Both the position numbers and the translations under genes were made by a program. From Prunella strophiata (lineage: Eukaryota; Chordata; Aves; Passeriformes; Prunellidae), in the NCBI GenBank assembly GCA_036583965.1, contig JAZBQD010000014.1, positions 67,917,895-67,981,894 on the forward strand: a DNA stretch of 64,000 nucleotides, in the 5' to 3' direction. Position 1 is the stretch's first letter, and the number at the start of each line of letters is the position of its first letter. Below, in pieces: positions 1-12,591 of the stretch. Under the pieces are notes generated by a model that saw nothing but the letters and a program-made list of their open reading frames with translations, did no database searches and was not told the DNA's origin.

Positions 1-60
1 ACTTTGGGCACTACTGTAATAATAACAATGACAACAATACTGTAATAATAAGAGTGACTG
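1..60 (+). repeat. L3/CR1-like 3' tail
   Basis: GGGCACTACTGTAATAATAA followed by further AATA-rich sequence resembles the 3' end of ancient L3/CR1-like LINEs (…CACTACYGTAATACAAATAATAATAA). It is truncated by the window edge. Confidence 0.5.
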
Positions 61-1236
61 TGGGTTTACACCTGTGATACCAAAGGTGAGGCTGTGTCCT
101 GCACCCTAAGGATATGCAGAGCCTGTGTGACGTTGGCCAGTGCTGTAACTAACTCAGGAGTGAAATGTAGCAGCTGTTTAAATAGAGACCAGTAACATGA
201 TACAGCAGTTTAAGTCCAGCAGGGAAGCACCTTTCCATTAGAAATGCAGGGTGGATTTATATTAGAAATCAATACTAAAACAAGAACTATAAAAATTTAA
301 AAAAAAATGCATATGTTGCAATTGAAGCACGGCAAACTCTGTAATAAAAGTAAGCTTTAGGTGTTTTAGATTGTGAGACTTTTAAACTGCAGCTAAGCAA
401 GGTGTCACCAATCAAGCTGGAATTCAGCCAGGAGAGGGAGGATAACACTGCTACCCTTGTGTTGCTTTTCAAGCATCAGGAATGCTCAGGACTTCATTTC
501 ACACAGCACTTAAAGTAGAAATTCTCAGCAGCACAGCAAGCCTTGTCCTACCCAGACATATATCCACATTCTTTTAGGGAATGCAGTTCCTACACCATGT
601 TACTCAAGAGACTTTTGTAAAAGAATGAAGAATGCTGCCAGACACAGGCCAAGTTCAGAGCATGTGTCAAACACACAAATGAAGTGTAGACTAATGAACA
701 GTCTACAGACTTCTGAGATGCACAAACATCTGCAATTTCTGTATGTCGAGGAAACCAGGAAAGAGATTAGTGGACTCTACACATTTCAAATGAGGGCTAA
801 GTCAAGTTCTTGATGTTGTATGAGGGTTTTGTACTTTACCTGACTGACAGCAAAATCTATGGTGAGTCTGACATTTGAGGTTTCAATTCAGCACTTTTGA
901 AAGCACCTATAAAAAACCTCCACCTCCAAAAAAAAGTGCTCTAGCTCAGTTAGCAGAAAATATCACATGGGATATAGTTGGACTTGTTAGAAGGAACTTA
1001 AATTTGGAACTGGGAGCCAATGAAAAATTCAGTCTGAGTTGTAGCTGTTTCAATTAAGTTATTAACCCCTCAAAACACGTGTGTGGAAACAAGGGCTGGA
1101 TAAACAGCAGTTTAACAGAGAGCAAAATCAGGAATCCAGGAACCATCAGTTTGAGTTGATGAGCCACCCAGGAGCTCACCAATTCCAGGGAGGAATGCCC
1201 CTGGCACTGGGACAGAGCATGGCACGTGTCACCTAC
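1..1236 (-). other. TAF3: TAF3 intron 5, 5' part (partial)
   Basis: This stretch lies downstream of the exon 5 donor GTAGGT in transcript order and runs off the left edge. I looked for a PHD-finger exon (Trp/Cys-rich, following TYV) on the minus strand and did not see one. Apart from an L3-like repeat tail at the very start I recognise nothing coding here; the short ORFs are not convincing. Confidence 0.8.
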
Positions 1237-1494
1237 CACGTAAGTACTGACGGTCTCGGTCACCACGCTGCGAACGGGAGCTTTGGAGCCTCCAGCTGCT
1301 GGCACAGCTGGGGAGGGTGGTGGGATGAGGACTGGTGAGATGGTGGCCTGTGGAGGAGGAGGAGCTGGAGCTGGAGGAGGGGTGACATGAACGGGAGCTG
1401 GCACCTGGTGACGGCACAGGAGGGGGTGTTTTGGGCCGCGCCGCAGGGAGTGGAAGGTTTGGCCTCTGGAGCTGACACCACCTTGCTGATGACT
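1237..1494 (-). CDS. TAF3: TAF3 exon 5: proline-rich exon just before the PHD finger (two frame breaks)
   Basis: The exon begins A/GTC ATC AGC AAG, giving VISKVVSAPEAKP, then RPKTPPPVPSP, then VPAPVHVTPPPAPAPPPP, and ends with SKAPVRSVVTETVSTYV. In human TAF3 the last peptide immediately precedes the PHD finger (IRDEW...). The acceptor is TTGCTCCTGCAG with a good branch-site match (CTAAC) about 25 bases upstream; the donor is GTG/GTAGGT. The exon is 258 bases: one base finishing the split Ile codon, 85 codons and two surplus bases. The three peptide segments lie in three successive frames, with +1 shifts at about 1433-1460 and 1396-1425. The Pro/Ala-rich centre is GC-rich and low in complexity. 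The PHD exons are not found between 1 and 1236, so they should lie beyond the left edge. Confidence 0.93.
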
Positions 1495-3585
1495 CTGCAG
1501 GAGCAACATTGAGAATTGTTAGAGCTGATGGGAGAGAAAGCAACGACTGATCACCCATTAGAGACAAAGAAAATATAGAGCAGCTAATTCACGTCACCCT
1601 GGAGTCACCAAAGAGGCTGCTTCAACCCCACACAAGCACTGCTGTCACTGCTGCACCCATCCATTTACAGGATAAAGCACAGAGCCATTGCAAAGTGAAT
1701 GCCAGGACACCCTGAGCCAGTCTGTACCTCACTGTCGTGTAAATATTCTCTGTGGCTTTACTAAACCTGGTTTCGTTAAGTTTTATTGCATTAGCTCAAT
1801 TTGTGGGAAATATTAGAAAGGAAAGTTAATCAGCTGTGAACAGCACTGATTTTAATCTTCAAACTGAGAGACCATATCATCCTGTTAAGATCCTACATTA
1901 GGGGGTTCTGCAAATATTTGCTAGTTTGGTATTTCTTTCCCCAAATGTTTATGAAATCAGCAGTGGATCTAGTCAGGACAAATAAATGACGCACACTATA
2001 CACTCAGCAGTTAAAATATTGCTACTTACTCGAGTAGCTGAAGTAGACAGGATGTAGCTCTAGTAAATACACTGTATAGAACAATCTTGCCCAGGAAGGG
2101 GGATACACAGAGGACCCAGCCTTTATTAATGACTGTTGATACAGTGTTATTGATGTGCATGCAATTTCACAGACAAGCCCTTACTACAAGGCTCTAGGTT
2201 AGAAACATCAAGAGAAGGGAAAGGATGTTTTAAAAAAACAGAACAAAAAAACCCCAAAAAACAACCAAAACCTCAAACAAAACACAGGATAGGTTGATTT
2301 GTTTTACCACATTTTGGTAAATCATTTAACTAACTTATTTATATTTGAATGGTAACTGTGGGAGTGTAATTGATTTGTGATGGGACTGTACAAAGAGGGT
2401 GATTTAAAGAAAGGTTAGACATTCCAGGCACAAGGATCATTTAAGAAAGTAAAAAATTGAGACATCAGTAGAGAAACCATGACAAAAATAAAATTGCAAC
2501 AACTCCTGAGAACCAGGAATGTCTGGCTCCACTGTCAATGGGAATTCTAAGTTCAACTTTAGAGTTTATTGCAACTCCAAAGGCAGTATCACTATGATTG
2601 GAGACATTGAATTTCAAGACAATACAATTCCAAGCCATCATTTGAGAAAGCCTTGGAATAAATACAGTATGTAATGCTTGGCTGAGATAATGGTGTTTTT
2701 CTCACAAGATATGACACTTGCACTACAAAATCAGAACTATGGCGAGTTATAGTAAAAACACACTTGGTAAAAGGAAACAAGAGCAGTGAGTTTGGTAGTC
2801 CTGACTAACCTCCAGCAGCAGCATCACACCTTCTATGAGTGAACAGGAGAAGAAAATCAAGGAATGAAATCTAAAGGGTAATAAATGATTCTTCCATCAG
2901 CAACACTGAAGACATTCACACTACATCTGTCCCAGTGATTGCTTCAGGTACCTAATGTGGGGCTCAGGCTCTGTATATTGTCAGTAAGGTGCCTAGACTG
3001 TGAGTCAAAGTACAGGAGTCTTAATTTATGTTGTCTGGGACTTGCAGAAGGAAGGAAGTTCTACTATCAGGCCATCCTGGGAGCAACCTATGTATCAAAA
3101 CCAGCCTCCTTCTCCTGCTGGTGGGGAACATCCAAAACCCCACTGTTATCTCTCACCAAGGAAGTTTTCTCTTTGGCTCATGATGTGTTTCTGGTTTAGT
3201 GAAAGTCTCAGTGTGTGGCTCCTGGGGCTCCTGCCAGACTTGCCATCCCCAACTCAGATGCTTCTTCTGAGTCTTCCCCATTCCACAGACAGCCCTGGCT
3301 CCCAATGCTGAATGCCTAAGACCTTGGCTGGTGCCAATACTCCCCTGGTTTGCAAAGTTATCCTCATGAGTGAAGACCCACCTCTCAATAAACAAACTCT
3401 TAGCTATAATAAAAGCAAGGATAGGGACTGACAACAAAATATTGGCACAGCAGAAGTCATTTGGATGGTTTCAGACATCATTGCCCCTTCTTTCCATGCC
3501 TCCCTCTCTTACCTCCTGCAAGTAAACAAAGTCCTACTAGGAGTTCTTCAGGGAGTCAACCCTCCCCAAGTCTAGACTAGGAGAT

Positions 3586-3658
3586 GTATTAGCTAATAGG
3601 GCTTTAAACACAACTTTGCACACAGCGTAAACAGTTTGAAAGAACTATTAGCTAATAC
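3586..3658. repeat. Inverted repeat with perfect 14-base arms
   Basis: GTATTAGCTAATAG at 3586-3599 and its exact reverse complement CTATTAGCTAATAC at 3645-3658 flank a 45-base spacer. Pairing continues imperfectly inward (TAATAGGGCTTTAAAC against TAATAGTTCTTTCAAAC). Each arm itself contains the palindrome ATTAGCTAAT. It could be a MITE remnant, a hairpin, or paired homeodomain-like sites. Confidence 0.8.
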
Positions 3659-3779
3659 AATTTGAATAAGACTGACCATGCCCAGCTAACACATGAAATT
3701 AAATCACAGAGTTTCTTGGTCTAAAGCCAGGTTCTCCTCCTGCACAGGGGCTTCGAAGCCACTCTGCTAATAACTGCAG

Positions 3780-4010
3780 AAGCAGCAAGGAACACCACAT
3801 GTGAAATCTTCCAGAAGTACAAATATTCATTAGCCAGCGACACGCGCTCATCGATTGGCTGGCGTGCCTGAAGTGTGCAATTAGGACGTGTTCAGTATAT
3901 AGGGCAGCTTGTTTATCTTGATTTTAGAGCTCAGTTATCAAAACAGGAGATCGGCATTTCGGAGCACGCTTGGGCCTACCACTCCCTTGGGCTAATGGAG
4001 TTCAGAGACT
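3780..4010. promoter_or_regulatory. Candidate intronic regulatory element
   Basis: Non-repeat sequence with several CpGs in an otherwise CpG-poor intron. It carries a CCAAT-type core (ATTGG at 3854), a near-inverted pair TTAGCCAG / TTGGCTGG, and a TTATC GATA-type core in TTATCTTGATTT. No ORF of note. The composition is what conserved enhancers often show, but conservation cannot be tested here. Confidence 0.3.
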
Positions 4011-4184
4011 TTAGACTCCAGAGTGGAGAAATGAATGGTTTTGTGCTGCACCATTAGAGGTGATGGAGTAATCTCAGCGAGGGTGGTTCAGCCTGTCCTG
4101 AAGAAGGGGCTGCACACATGGAATATGGAGGTGGGGAGAAATCAAAGGGAAATAGCAGTCCCACGACTAATAATTACTGTTACT

Positions 4185-4316
4185 TCAGACTTGGAGAGAA
4201 ACCTGATATCAAAACACTATGTAAATGATGGCAAGATTTATGAGCTCTGTTTTAGAGACAAGAAAATTGAGGCACAGAGCACACTGCAAGTAGGCGGCTC
4301 TCACTGCAGCAGAGCC
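4185..4316 (+). repeat. MIR-like SINE fragment
   Basis: The run TTTTAGAGACAAGAAAATTG followed by AGGCACAGAG matches the conserved MIR core (a TTTTACAGATGAGGAAACTGA-type segment). It is followed by a degraded AAGTAGGCGGCTC...GCAGAGCC segment where MIR has its AGTAAGTGGCAGAGCC. It directly abuts the 45-base minisatellite, which seems to continue the MIR 3' part. Confidence 0.65.
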
Positions 4317-4451
4317 TTGATCCACCTGGTACCTGAGTCCTGGTGGGATTTAAACTCTTCCTTGATCCACCTGGTACCTGAGTCCTGGTGGGATTTAAAC
4401 TCTTCCTTGATCCACCTGGTACCTGAGTCCTGGTGGGATTTAAACTCTTCC
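4317..4451. repeat. Minisatellite: three perfect 45-base tandem copies
   Basis: The unit begins TTGATCCACCTGGTACCTGA and ends AAACTCTTCC. Copies start at 4317, 4362 and 4407 with no mismatch between them. Because 45 is a multiple of 3, open frames run through it on both strands as repeated 15-residue peptides, which explains the long spurious ORFs here. Perfect identity implies very recent expansion or an assembly duplication. The unit's GGTGGGATTTAAACTC resembles the 3' part of MIR. Confidence 0.95.
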
Positions 4452-5399
4452 TTGGGACATCACCATACATATGCTGTTACCTTCTTTCCCAAATGTGTTT
4501 TCATGTGTCCAAAATCATCACTTAGTCCTGCAAGTACAATACTATATAAAAGAAACTTTCACCTCCTTCTCCACAGCAATCCAAGAACTCTAAAACTGAG
4601 GCTGAATGAGTATTTTTTGCACAAATCAAACACAAATGAACATCTATCACCGCCACCACAATCACAGTCGAGAGACAAGAACTGCAATTCTCTGCAGGCT
4701 GCTTGCCTGGCAATGTACCACAAACAGCTTCTACACTGAAAGATAAAAGGTCAATTAAAAGTTCATTTTGAATCACAACAGTTCCTCCAGAATAAAGGAG
4801 GTGTGAGAAAATCTTTGGAATAGATGTGGTAATAAGAGCCTCCATAAATTGTGGACTACAGGTTACCACACCCCTTCAAAAAAATCCCAGAATTAATGTA
4901 AACACTGTGTATTTGATTAGTGTCCAACCTAAATTCACTTTGGATTTATTTTTAAATGTCAGCAGGAGCTGTCCTTGCTCACAGAACCTCAGTGTATTTA
5001 TCACTGAACACATGCACAGATTTGTCACAGAGTGCCTGGTAGTAACCAAGAAAAAATATCTAAACATAATAAAAAGGGGAAATACCTAAGGGATGTGAGA
5101 TTTCAAGTGGAAGGACAGAAGGACAGAGAATTCCTCAAATACCACAATTACCAATGATTTTTTTGTGTTGTTTTTTTTTGTAACCCCTTTGCTGAAAGAG
5201 CACAGCATAAAGCTTCCTGACAAAGGCATTTTAAAGTTCTTTTTCTTTCTCACAACCTATTCCAGTACAAACAGCATTTCAATCCAAAATGAGAACTTAA
5301 TGAGATCTTCCATTGTCATTTCTGCTCAACCACATCAAGGTTGTGTTGGGGCCAAGACAATAGCATGTAATATCTGAATCTCAGCTGAGGAGACAGATC

Positions 5400-5650
5400 T
5401 CATGGAATCAAAGGATGGATTGGCTTGGAAGGGACCTTAAAGATCTTCCAGCCCCAACCCCTCTGCCATGGGCAGGGACACCTTCCTCTAGACCAGGTTC
5501 TTCAGAGCCCCATCCAACCTGATCTTGAACACTTCCAGGGATAGGGAGTCCACCACCTCCCTGGGCAACCTGTGCCAGTGTCTCACCACCCTTACAGTAA
5601 AGATTCAATGCTCATCTACTGGTTTAAAACCGTGTCCAACACTGCTCCAA
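5400..5650 (-). repeat. CR1 LINE 3' fragment
   Basis: Recognised by GGCTTGGAAGGGACCTTAAA, CCATGGGCAGGGACACCTTC, CACTTCCAGGGATAGGGAGT and CTCCCTGGGCAACCTGTGCC. The element's 3' end is at the low coordinate, so it is inserted in minus orientation. It is 5'-truncated and degraded after the TACAGTAAAG motif. Confidence 0.95.
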
Positions 5651-7029
5651 GGGTAAGGAAGAAAAGAAAACTTCAGTGAAAGTTTTTCTGTTTCTCAGAA
5701 GGGTAGAGTGAATGAAAACCCTTTGTAATCATCACTTTGAGGCAATCACCCTGTTCACAGTTATAGCTCCAAACCCAAAGAGGATGAAGAGCAAGTGTCA
5801 GCTTGCAGGCAAAGTGCAAATTCTACCAAGATTTGAAGTGTTGCAACAGGTCAGTTGGTTTCTAATCGGCTCTAAGGGGCAGGAGCTGTAACATGCTACA
5901 TCTGGAGCAAAATGAAGCTCCAAGGTGTGAAATGGTTTCCTATCTTTGGAAGTAATTTATTTGATTTCATTCTGATCCTTACGGCTGAAAGCCCCATTGA
6001 CTGCTTCATCTAAACACAGGGGAAAGGAAATGGCTTTTCAAAAACAGGATATGGGCCACGGGGCAGAATGATTGCTATGGGCAATGAGCTCCAAAAAAAT
6101 GCTGTATCAGTACTTTGAAAGGTCTAGTAAAAAAATCATAGTAATCTTTGTTACTCAGAGGCAGAGTGCCCAAAAAGCTGTTTCTCTGCCCAGAGGAAAA
6201 AAGTAACATTTGAGAAGTCCTAATTCTTTTCTGAACCCATGACCCATTTTTAAGCAAGGAGAAGGAGCTAAATGGGTCTCTGTGTCTAGGAAAATGACAC
6301 AATTAACTGCATTGACATAACTGAAACTGGTGCAATTCACTTGTATTATCAATCATCATATTATCTATTAGCTTTGATATTCCCTTACTGATATAAATTC
6401 CTTGATGCTAGAAAGCAATGTAACTATTTTGTTTCTGAAAAATCTCACACCTGGAACTGAGATTGTTGCACCAGAAAAAACCTAAACACTCTAACACCTA
6501 GGGTAATGAGTGTCAAAAACACCTAAGGAAATCAGGAAATTTCCATATGGTTTAGATTCTTCAAAGATAAGAGGTGATTCTGAAAATTTTATTCCAGCCC
6601 TGGAGGAGAATCAGTGTGATTTAAGCTCTGTAATGTAGGCTAATTCCCATATTACTTTTAGAAAGGGAAATTTATTTGCTGTTTCAGGCCCTGTTGAATA
6701 TTTTATTTTGTGCAAACAAGTCATATTGGCAAACAGAAGCTCCACAAGCACACGCTGTGACCAGCTTGTGAGTTTGTGGAGTGCCAGAATGCACCAAACC
6801 TCCAACGAAGCCCCAAGCAATTTTGCAAGTGAAAAGACTTCAGCACTTCAACATCACCTGCCGTGTGGTATTCTTCTCTATCAAGGAAAATTAACTTTGA
6901 GCACTTATTCCAAGATAACATCCACTTTTTTGGGTGCCTGCCTCTCCCCAGTAAAGTGTGTTGACCTTCAGTGGTGCACAGGGAGATCAACAGTTCATTC
7001 TCCATTTCAACAGAGCTGGGGAAGGGTGT

Positions 7030-7440
7030 GGAGCAGCAGGAGCAGCTGAGGGAGCTGGGGGGGACTCAGCCTGGAGAAAAGGAGGCTCAGAAGGGACTTT
7101 ATTACCTTCTAGAACTCCCTGACAGGAGGTACAGCCAGGTGGGGGTTGGTCTTTTCTGCCAAGTAACAAGTCAAAGGACAAGAGGAAATGGCCTCTAGTT
7201 GAGCCAGAGGAGGTTCAGATTGGATATTAGGGAAAATGATTTCATTAAAAGAGTTGTGAAGCACTGGAACAGGCTGCCCATGGCAGTTGTGGAGTCACCC
7301 ATCCCTGGAGGGATTTAAAAGACATGTAGATGTGGCACTTGTGCACACAGTTCAGTGATGGACCTTGCAGTGCTGTGCTAATGGTTGGACTTGATGATCT
7401 AAGAAGTCTTTTGCAAACTAAATTATTCCATGATTCTATT
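7030..7440 (+). repeat. CR1 LINE 3' fragment
   Basis: About 410 bases, plus orientation: CTCAGCCTGGAGAAAAGGAG, GGACAAGAGGAAATGGCCTC, AGATTGGATATTAGGGAAAA, CACTGGAACAGGCTGCCCAT, TTGGACTTGATGATCT and a terminal CCATGATTCTATT tail. It is the longest CR1 piece in plus orientation here. The small ORFs across it are not functional. Confidence 0.95.
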
Positions 7441-10400
7441 ATTCCAACATTATGGCAAAGTCCCACAAACATCTGGACATTCAGTCCAGCTGACATTTCC
7501 AGCTAACTCCTTTGCTTTATGGACACAAGCACTGCTGAAATTGAATTACAGGTTTTCTGTTTATTTTCCCATTACTTTAAGCAAAACAGAGTTCTGCCCT
7601 TGGCCTTCACCCTCTGTATCTGTTACACCCAGAGTATTTCTCCCAACAACCACAAGCACCTTTCAGTTGATGACTCCTAAATCTCCCTCCCATTTTCTCA
7701 CCATTCTGACTTACACCTCTGGATGGTTCACTGCCAGTCTGACAAAACAAAACTGAGCTGGTAGCGTGGCGTCTTGGTATCTTTCATCTTATTTTTTCCC
7801 TTATCATCAATAACAAACATCTTCAATGTTAAAACCACCTGGCACCAACCCCTTCTGCTGAGTTCTCAAGAGCAAAACCAGAACCTGGTAAAACATGTTT
7901 ATGTCAATGAGCTCTTTGCAAACTTTCTCTTCTGTGTTCCCAGCAAACTGCCTTTTATTGTCATTTGTTTGGGAAATGTTATGGGATGCATGATCTAGGA
8001 GCTTAGGACCCATAAATCAGTCCTATATCCACCCTTTTTGGTGGGAACTGGTACAGAACATGAATTGTATTAACTACCAGAAAGTTGTACCAGTATGGGT
8101 TTAGAAAATATTTAAAGCTGTAATCTCCAGCTTGTTACCAAGCTTATTTTTGAAAGAAACAAGTAAGACAGATGGTCCTGGACTTGCAGACTCTGTACAG
8201 CTAAAGATTAATTGCTAAGAGGACAACTTCACCTAAATTCAGGTAGGATTTGTTCTTTTGTGGCTATTTCTTTATGGTCTTCTTGTCCACATCCAGCTCC
8301 CAGGAACCATCCCACAAATCCTTGGGTCTGTGGAGTTTCCTCACTTTTCTTTAAAAACCTCAGTAAAAGAGTGAATAAAAAGAAGCACCTCTGTCAAAGG
8401 CAAGAATAAATCAGTATCTTTCTCCTGCAGTCATCCTCTATGGAAAGTTTATTTTTGAAACAAATACCCATCTGCCTTTCTAATCTTTCACACATATTTG
8501 ATCAGTTTCTGTTGTGCTTCATAAGGGCAGCTGCTCATGGCCATTTACACAAGCAATTCCCTCACGTGTCTAAACCTGCCTGAAGTATTTTTTTTTTAAT
8601 TGTGGTATACAGTATACAAGTTTTGGTTTGTTTTTTTTTTACTCTTAAGCAATAAGCAGCAAAATCAAAGAATCTCACAGTAAGTTGTTTTGTTTTCTAA
8701 TGACTCAAGCCTTTTTATGGATTCACTTTTGGAGTCATCACTCAATGTGGCCAGCAGCAAAATGAAAATAATTTGCCACAGACTACTGCCTACCATAAAC
8801 AGGATGAATAATTAGTTGGGGTGGCTTCAGTAATTAAATAAAATAGAAGGAAGAAAAAACCTAAGGACTACATCTGAAGTTGCAAATTTAATTCATGCTC
8901 AAGGAAAAAAAAGCTGTGTTAAATCACCTCTAGAAATATAAACAAAAATGATCATTTACTTGGTTTGGTAAAAGGGATATGGTATTCTTCACTTGTTTTT
9001 TTCACATAAAAGCTGCAATCCTGCAGCAAGGGAGAGGCTGGGGAACCTCCACCAAAGTGAAAGAGCCTTTTGGATGGATACAGGACCACACATGGGGATT
9101 TTACAGCAGGATTTGGGCCAATATGTTACACTAAAAAAGAACAATTGGGAAAGGGATATGAATCATAGCTGAGACAGTATCTTCATTAAAATACATTCAG
9201 CATTTCAAAAGGCACCAAAAATCAGTCCTCCAGCTCTTATAATTTAAAAGACCACAGAACAGAGAAATGTGGGTATGTCAGTAAATACACTCACAAAGAT
9301 TGATGAAAGCTGTAAAGATCACTGGAATTCCTTCAGCACACCTTGGAGAGGAGCAAGATCATTTTTCATTACTCTGCCTCCTCACTTAGGTGGTCTATTG
9401 ATCATATCAAAAATGATTTCACCATTACATGCTCTTTTACAGCACAAGTTGGATTGACACCCAGAGCAGCAGCTCTGCCAACACACAGTTAACATGGCCT
9501 TTCCCTGCTGCAATAATTGGGATGCCCATTAGCACAGCAATAAACACAGACTTTTACTGCTTGTGCTGCATTGTTTAATTTTCCCAAACAGTGGGTAGCC
9601 CTTCTCCATTTTTCTCCCTGAAGTATCACTTTTTTTTTCCACTCCCCCTCCCCTTTAATTCCTCAATGAACTCTCCTGCAGAGCTGTGCCTTGGATAAGC
9701 AAGGTCTCGCAGGGTAACCAACACCACAGCTGTGTCCCACAATGGCCCCACGCTGCTGCCACCCCGTCTGTCCAAGGGCTTGGTCACGGTGCCTTAACTG
9801 CTCCAAACACTGCCCTTATTCATCACAACGTGCACAAGGAGGGGCTTCCAGCAGGATTCCTTTACCTGTTTCCCCACCACAAAACAGTGCAATAAATGGA
9901 ATGGGTCAGGAGCTACTTGGCTGGTAATGCAAACCTAAGGCTTGACAAGTCAATAAAAAGCCAATCCTTCCCTCCCCAGCCACACGTAGGGAGCCAGGGC
10001 TGGAGGCAAACAATTTGGATATGCCTGTGCAGGGAGCTTAATGAACCCCATTATTCAGCTTTTATTTTTTTTTTTTATGAAGACAATAATGTAAATTATC
10101 AAAGTCTGACTAGCACACCACTAAATAGCACCCAAAGCTCAAAAGTTTCTTCACACCCTCTGATTTATCTGCATGAGAACAACCCTATTAAAAACTGAAC
10201 CTCCTGAATATACACCAAAGATGATTCTGTAACAATGAGGTACATTCTTGGAAACTGCAGAGGGCAGGATTCTAGTTTAATTCAAAGTAGCAGCAAAGTC
10301 TTGGATATCCAGCTTTCTTTTCACAACTCACATGGAGCTTGAACAGTTTTAAAAGAACAAATATTCATGTTACAGCAGCAACTCAGATCCCCAGTGAGCC

Positions 10401-10784
10401 TTGGGGAGCACCAACACAGTCCTTGCCTAATTTATTTTTTCAGACAGGTCAATAAAAAGCATATGGATGTATTTGTTAAAACCTTCCTCTTCTTCCCTTT
10501 CTTGGTGCCATGACCTTTTAAAGTCTGATTGTCTATGTGTGTGTGTAGTTTTCCCAAGAAAACTCAATCTCTGGAGAGTTTGCAATTCAATTCTTTTGTA
10601 AATTAAGTTTGTTGTAGATAGAAGATCCCTCATTAAGGCATCTCTTTTTTGGTGAGCATACACTTGGTGGCACTCTGAATGCTACACGTGACATTGTATA
10701 GTTCTGTGGGATTTCAAAAAGTGTGAGTGAAGAACTGATTTTGTGTTGCACTTAAAATAACAAGTTCTTGAGCAAATAGAACTG

Positions 10785-10840
10785 AAAGAGGTTAGGGTTA
10801 GATTGGATATTGGGAAAAAATTCTTCCCTGTGGGGGTCAT
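10785..10840 (+). repeat. CR1 fragment (short)
   Basis: TTAGATTGGATATTGGGAAA followed by AAATTCTTCCCTGTG is the internal CR1 3'-region motif; both ends are lost. Confidence 0.8.
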
Positions 10841-12591
10841 AGAAGTCCTTAGATGGATAATCTAATCAAGAAACTTGGTGTAATAAACTAGGTTCTCCTG
10901 TCCTCCTAGTCCCAAAAATATTCTTCTGGGTCACTGATATTACACAGAGAAGTCACATCTGTGATCACAGTATAATTTCTCTATCTCAACCCTTGGTTTT
11001 GAGATCCTCTGCACAGGATGTCAGCTGGTTCTGCTCATGGCTTTTGTCATGGGGGTATCATGCAGCTGAATGAGCCTCCACACAAAAATAAGTTGGCTTT
11101 GGACTGATAATATCCTATAAAGTAAGTAAAGATTTTTAGGGGGCCAATTAAATATCTTGTTAACATTTTTTTTTCATCCCTTAATGCTTTTAGGATTTTA
11201 TCTTACAATTCACAGGTTCTTTAATGTACATTTTTATAGACACGTACACATACATATCTGAGCATGTGTGTGATTTGATTTTGGATAAAGTCACGTATCT
11301 ACTCACTTAAAAAATATAGAAGACAAGTAGGTCAGGTTTACCAGTTAAACATTGTTAAAATGCCTGTCTTTCCCCTTCTTCCTGTCTGCTTCCCAGGTTC
11401 CCTGCTGATGGCAGAGTTATAATATGGGTCTGGAGCAAAAGTCTGAAATTTTAAGGTAAATTTGGAGACCTGATTTCACAAAGAAACACATATCCTGCTT
11501 CCAGGACACAGAAACACTGAAACTGCACCCAGTGAGTAGTACTGTGCTTTGTGGTCTGGCATTAGTGTCAGCAGCCATGTGTTTTTTCTTAAAAGCTGTA
11601 TTTAAATGTAGAATAAATTTATCAGAAGTATCAAACATTACAGCATGTACTTTTGCTGAAGTTTATGCCAGCTGTAGTAGTAGCTGGAATGTCAACACCT
11701 TATCAATAGATAGGATTTTAAAAAACTTATGTGCGTGAAAAATTATAGTGCTTAGGAAAAATAACAAGACAAAAAGAAGCCATGATGTAATTGAATAAAA
11801 GTATTAAACCCTACTCATCATTTGCAGTTCATTTAAAATTTAAAAGTCTGTGTTTTTTGTTTTGCTTGTTTTGTTTTGAAATAAGATAGCATCACCAGTT
11901 CCTTCCTATACTAATTCAGTTAGCAATCTACCTTGATAACACTGGAATGGAAAAAAAAAAAGTGAAAAACCCTTCCAACATATCATTCAAATCATATCTA
12001 AAAAAGTGGTCATAAATATTTTAGAACCCAAGCAAACCAATAAGAACAAGGCCCATTAAGGATAAGATCTTTTACAACAAATTAAATAAAACAATTTATT
12101 GAAGCCTGGACTTGAGATAAACTAGATTTACTAGCTGACCTTTTATTCATTTAAAGAACAAAATTAGCTCTAATTGCATTAGAATGGAATCCAGTAAATT
12201 TCTTCTAATGTGGCATCCATGCAAGTATTGCTGTAATTGTTTACAACTAAGATGGAAATGCTTTGATAATAATCTACTTTCTTCTTGTTTTACTGTGCAG
12301 TTAAAACACTTGCAAAAAAACTCTTAAGTAGGACAGTTTTTCCAATATTGGTTTGTCCATCCTTCAGCAATAATGCATTTTCATGTCTATTAACCCAATG
12401 CTGGTAATAGCCACTTCTTTTGAGCTGATGCATGTTGTAAGAACATCTGCACTCCAGACAAGCCTGAATGTAGGTATTACTTTGAATCTGAGAGAAATAT
12501 GTACTTTTATTCACAAACACAAGAGAAGAGATGTTCCTGCTGCTGCCATCACTGTTTTGTACGTTGGTCCAAGCAGAGGAGTCAAGAAGTA

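Noticed and set aside
1054..1236. Continuation of the exon 5 frame past the donor (VGDTCHALSQ…)
   Set aside because: It lies after a good GTAGGT donor and loses similarity to TAF3 exactly there, so it is intron, not coding.
4035..4739. 234-codon plus-strand ORF, longest on that side of the window
   Set aside because: It runs through an MIR-like fragment and three copies of a 45-base repeat whose length is a multiple of three; the opposite strand is open as well. No protein family is recognisable.
6971..7198. Small ORFs at 6971-7198 (both strands)
   Set aside because: They fall inside a CR1 3' fragment.
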